In this document: positions 6,768 to 8,385 of the stretch, piece by piece
How positions within the stretch are numbered: the stretch's first letter is position 1
How the letters are laid out: each line of letters begins with the position of its first letter
Source of the DNA: an uncultured Lachnospiraceae bacterium
GTDB lineage: Bacteria; Bacillota_A; Clostridia; Lachnospirales; Lachnospiraceae
Length of the DNA stretch: 8,385 nucleotides
Reading direction: 5' to 3'
Assembly: GCA_902801585.1 (NCBI GenBank)
Contig: CADCIU010000074.1
Location: forward strand, 1-8,385
Made by a program: the position numbers and the translations under genes
The notes under the pieces: generated by a model
Told to the model about the DNA's origin: nothing
Databases searched by the model: none
The model's input: only the letters and a program-made list of their open reading frames with translations

Positions 6768-7571
6768 ATGCCTGCAGTATATGCGCATTACAGGTTCGGA
6801 CAGGACGTGCTGAGGAGACTGCCTGAGAAGTACAAAGACGTTATATTGGAAGAGGAGGACCTGTTCAATATTGGCGTGCAGGGGCCGGATCTTTTATTCT
6901 ATTATAAGCCCTTCTCACATGATCCGCTGCATGCAGAGGGCGGGAGGATGCATCACCTCACAGGGAGGGAGTTCTTCACGCAGGCCGGCAAGACTTTTGT
7001 GGAACGGGGGCCCCGCAAGGCAGATTATGCATATCTGTGCGGATTTTTGTGCCATTACGCGCTGGACCGCGCGTGTCACGGCTATATCATTGCGATGGAG
7101 GAGCGCGGAGAGGTCTCGCACGCGGAGATCGAGAGTGAACTTGACCGGAGCCTTTTGGAAGAAGACGGTATTGATCCTATCCGCACAAATCTGGGGGCGC
7201 AGATTCATGCTACGAAAAGGGCGGCCTCGGTGATCGCGCCCTATTTCCCGGGAGTGGAACAGAAAGTGGTTTTTCGGGGGATTCAATCCCTTAACAGGTT
7301 CAATCTTTTGCTCACGCTGCCCGGGCGGCTGGGATATCAGTGGGTCGACCGGATTTTGCAGCGTCTGCCTTCTTACGAGTTCATTCATGGGCATATGATC
7401 AATCTGGAGCCGGATCCGCTCTGCGCGCAGAGCAATTCGGACTTGCGGAAGATCTATGAGAATGCGATCGAGGATGCGTGCCTTTTCATCCGGAACTTTG
7501 TGCCGGCTGTTCGGGGGCGGAAAGAATGGAGTCCGCTCATGGATGATAATTTCGAATCGAAGCGGGGGTGA
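6768..7571 (+). CDS. Zinc-dependent phospholipase C-like family protein
   Basis: The 267-residue protein resembles the zinc-dependent phospholipase C/S1-P1 nuclease-like family, whose members bind metal through spaced His and Asp residues. Visible candidates are His7 (AHYRFG, 6-11), Asp41 (GPDLLFYY, 39-46), His62/His63, and the FLCHYALDRACHGYI segment (93-107) with His96, Asp100 and His104, followed by His118 and Glu124. There is no signal peptide, unlike secreted clostridial phospholipase C toxins, so it is probably a cytoplasmic relative and not a toxin. This type is common as a single, uncharacterised gene in gut Clostridia. ATG 6768 follows GGGAGG (6756-6761) with six bases between. It lies 72 bases after fruK with no convincing terminator or promoter in the gap, so read-through is likely. 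The substrate is not known. Confidence 0.85.
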   Translation: MPAVYAHYRFGQDVLRRLPEKYKDVILEEEDLFNIGVQGPDLLFYYKPFSHDPLHAEGGRMHHLTGREFFTQAGKTFVERGPRKADYAYLCGFLCHYALDRACHGYIIAMEERGEVSHAEIESELDRSLLEEDGIDPIRTNLGAQIHATKRAASVIAPYFPGVEQKVVFRGIQSLNRFNLLLTLPGRLGYQWVDRILQRLPSYEFIHGHMINLEPDPLCAQSNSDLRKIYENAIEDACLFIRNFVPAVRGRKEWSPLMDDNFESKRG

Positions 7572-7589
7572 GGGGGCTGTTGCATTCAA

Positions 7590-7611
7590 AGACTGTGAAC
7601 AGTGACAGTCT
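7590..7611 (+). other. Stem-loop after the phospholipase-like gene
   Basis: AGACTGT (7590-7596) pairs perfectly with ACAGTCT (7605-7611) around an eight-base loop. It sits 19 bases after the stop codon, where a terminator would be expected, but it is followed by CGTAAAAAC, not a T-run. It could be a 3'-end protecting hairpin, a weak terminator or an operator-like palindrome; the sequence does not decide. Confidence 0.35.
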
Positions 7612-7636
7612 CGTAAAAACAATGTCTGTTACTCGG

Positions 7637-7665
7637 ATGACTTCGTTGCATGACTGTAGTATAAT
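7637..7665 (+). promoter_or_regulatory. Sigma-A type promoter for the carbohydrate-binding protein gene
   Basis: A perfect -10 box TATAAT (7660-7665) lies 17 bases after ATGACT (7637-7642), which matches four of six bases of the -35 consensus TTGACA. Transcription would begin near 7672, giving a leader of about 45 bases before ATG 7716. This separates the last gene from the unit upstream. Confidence 0.6.
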
Positions 7666-7715
7666 AATTGAATTGAAAACTTTCACCGGCACCGTTCTGG
7701 AAGAGGATATGGAAT

Positions 7716-8385
7716 ATGATGATTAAGAGGTTTATTAGAAAGATTTTCGCAGCCGCATGTGCATTGCTGCTCCTGTCGATGTCAGGAGCGCTTTACGTTG
7801 CTGCCGATACCGTTCAGCAGCCGGACGGGGCGGCACAGGATGGAAACGGAGAGAAAGAGGCACAGCGGCTGATGATTCGGGAGCCGGGAACGTATACCCT
7901 GACGGGCAGCATGAAAGGCACCGTCTATGTCGATCCCGGGAAAGGCGATGTGAAGCTGATCCTGGATAATGCGGATATCGAAGGTGTCTCGGAACCCGCC
8001 ATTATGGCAGTGAGCGGCGACAGTCTTACCATAGAGATGACAGAGCGCTCATACAACCGGCTGGCTGACACCGGTAACAATGTGGAAGATGCGGCCGTGC
8101 TGAGTCTGGTGGACACGACCTTCCGGGGCTGCGGATGTCTGCAGACAGAAGGGAACAAGCGCTTCGGGATCCGGACGGAAGAGGCTGACCTGACATTTGC
8201 GCGCGGCAAGTATCTGTTTGTGTCCAAGGAAACAGGAATCGTTATGGACGGACAGAATGCGGGCACTCTGTATCTGACAGGCGGGTGCGTGTTCGTCAAC
8301 GCAGGGAAGGATCCTTCTGTTAAGGCAGAATTCGTGGAGAAGACGGCGGGAATGCTGGAGGAAACGGAAAAAACCGACGTGCGTA
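7716..8385 (+). CDS. Secreted carbohydrate-binding protein, Cthe_2159-like, 3' truncated by window edge
   Basis: An open frame from ATG 7716 runs to the window end without a stop, giving 223 residues. The N-terminus is a clear signal peptide: basic MMIKRFIRK, a hydrophobic core (10-24) and a probable cut after Ala-Ala at 29-30. A short polar linker (about 31-55) leads to a repetitive beta-rich region. Its pattern (GTYTLTGS at 58-65, VYVDP at 70-74, VKLILDNADI at 79-88, a SEPAI turn near 92-96, SLTIEM at 103-108, YNRLAD at 113-118) is that of the Cthe_2159-like carbohydrate-binding domain (DUF4353), whose founding member is a beta-helix that binds cellulose and pectin derivatives. Later strands (157-195) continue the repeats. 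Likely role: extracellular or surface glycan binding; ligand unknown. AAGAGGA (7701-7707) is the ribosome binding site; the ATG at 7709 is closed by TAA after five codons. A start at the second ATG (7719) is equally possible. Confidence 0.78.
   Translation, partial: MMIKRFIRKIFAAACALLLLSMSGALYVAADTVQQPDGAAQDGNGEKEAQRLMIREPGTYTLTGSMKGTVYVDPGKGDVKLILDNADIEGVSEPAIMAVSGDSLTIEMTERSYNRLADTGNNVEDAAVLSLVDTTFRGCGCLQTEGNKRFGIRTEEADLTFARGKYLFVSKETGIVMDGQNAGTLYLTGGCVFVNAGKDPSVKAEFVEKTAGMLEETEKTDVR

Larger units (their letters stand above)
7572..7715. other. Non-coding gap between two transcription units
   Basis: This 144-base gap is more AT-rich in its second half than the flanking genes. It holds a stem-loop at 7590-7611 and a promoter at 7637-7665. 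The words GTTGCAT and GACTGT occur in the same order twice (7579-7596 and 7645-7657), with five extra bases between them in the first copy. No small open reading frame with a convincing ribosome binding site was seen. Confidence 0.6.

Noticed and set aside
7646..7651. TTGCAT as a -35 box
   Set aside because: It is only eight bases from the TATAAT box; ATGACT at 7637-7642 has the right 17-base spacing.
7757..7969. 70-residue + strand open frame
   Set aside because: It overlaps the secreted carbohydrate-binding protein frame, which has a signal peptide, a promoter and a ribosome binding site; this frame has none.

Overview
The window looks like chromosomal DNA from a fairly GC-rich member of the Clostridia, most likely a Lachnospiraceae- or Oscillospiraceae-like gut or rumen anaerobe. 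This is inferred from strong GGAGG-type ribosome binding sites, a fructose-1-phosphate kinase that closely resembles the Bacillus subtilis type, and protein families common in such genomes (zinc-dependent phospholipase C-like protein, Cthe_2159-like carbohydrate-binding protein, DUF218 membrane protein). No rRNA, tRNA, CRISPR array, transposase or phage gene was seen. All supported genes lie on the + strand.

Layout: (1) 2-1213 is the 3' part of an ABC exporter half-transporter with a complete ATPase domain. (2) 1214-1323 is almost entirely a nested inverted-repeat element: a 31-bp perfect inverted repeat around a smaller hairpin, made of three units sharing the core GAACCGTCCCC. (3) 1324-2427 encodes a membrane-anchored metallophosphoesterase. 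(4) 2443-4308 encodes a 621-residue protein that reads as a three-domain fusion: a Fic-like domain with a degenerate motif, a STAS-like domain without the usual serine, and a complete-looking aminoglycoside-phosphotransferase/choline-kinase-like domain. (5) 4301-5770 encodes a multi-pass membrane protein with a DUF218 (YdcF/SanA-like) domain, beginning at a TTG inside the end of the previous gene. (6) 5790-6695 is fruK, 1-phosphofructokinase. (7) 6768-7571 encodes a zinc-dependent phospholipase C-like protein. (8) 7572-7715 is a non-coding gap with a stem-loop and a good sigma-A type promoter. (9) From 7716 to the window end is the N-terminal part of a secreted Cthe_2159-like carbohydrate-binding protein.

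Gaps of 15, -8, 19 and 72 bases join the genes from 1324 to 7571, so they could be one transcription unit. The overlap between the Fic/STAS/kinase gene and the DUF218 gene suggests translational coupling. fruK has none of its usual partners (fructose PTS permease, DeoR-type regulator) inside the window. The most unusual item is the three-domain protein at 2443-4308. Next is the nested repeat at 1216-1310. Functions of the metallophosphoesterase, the fusion protein and the DUF218 protein cannot be assigned from sequence alone.
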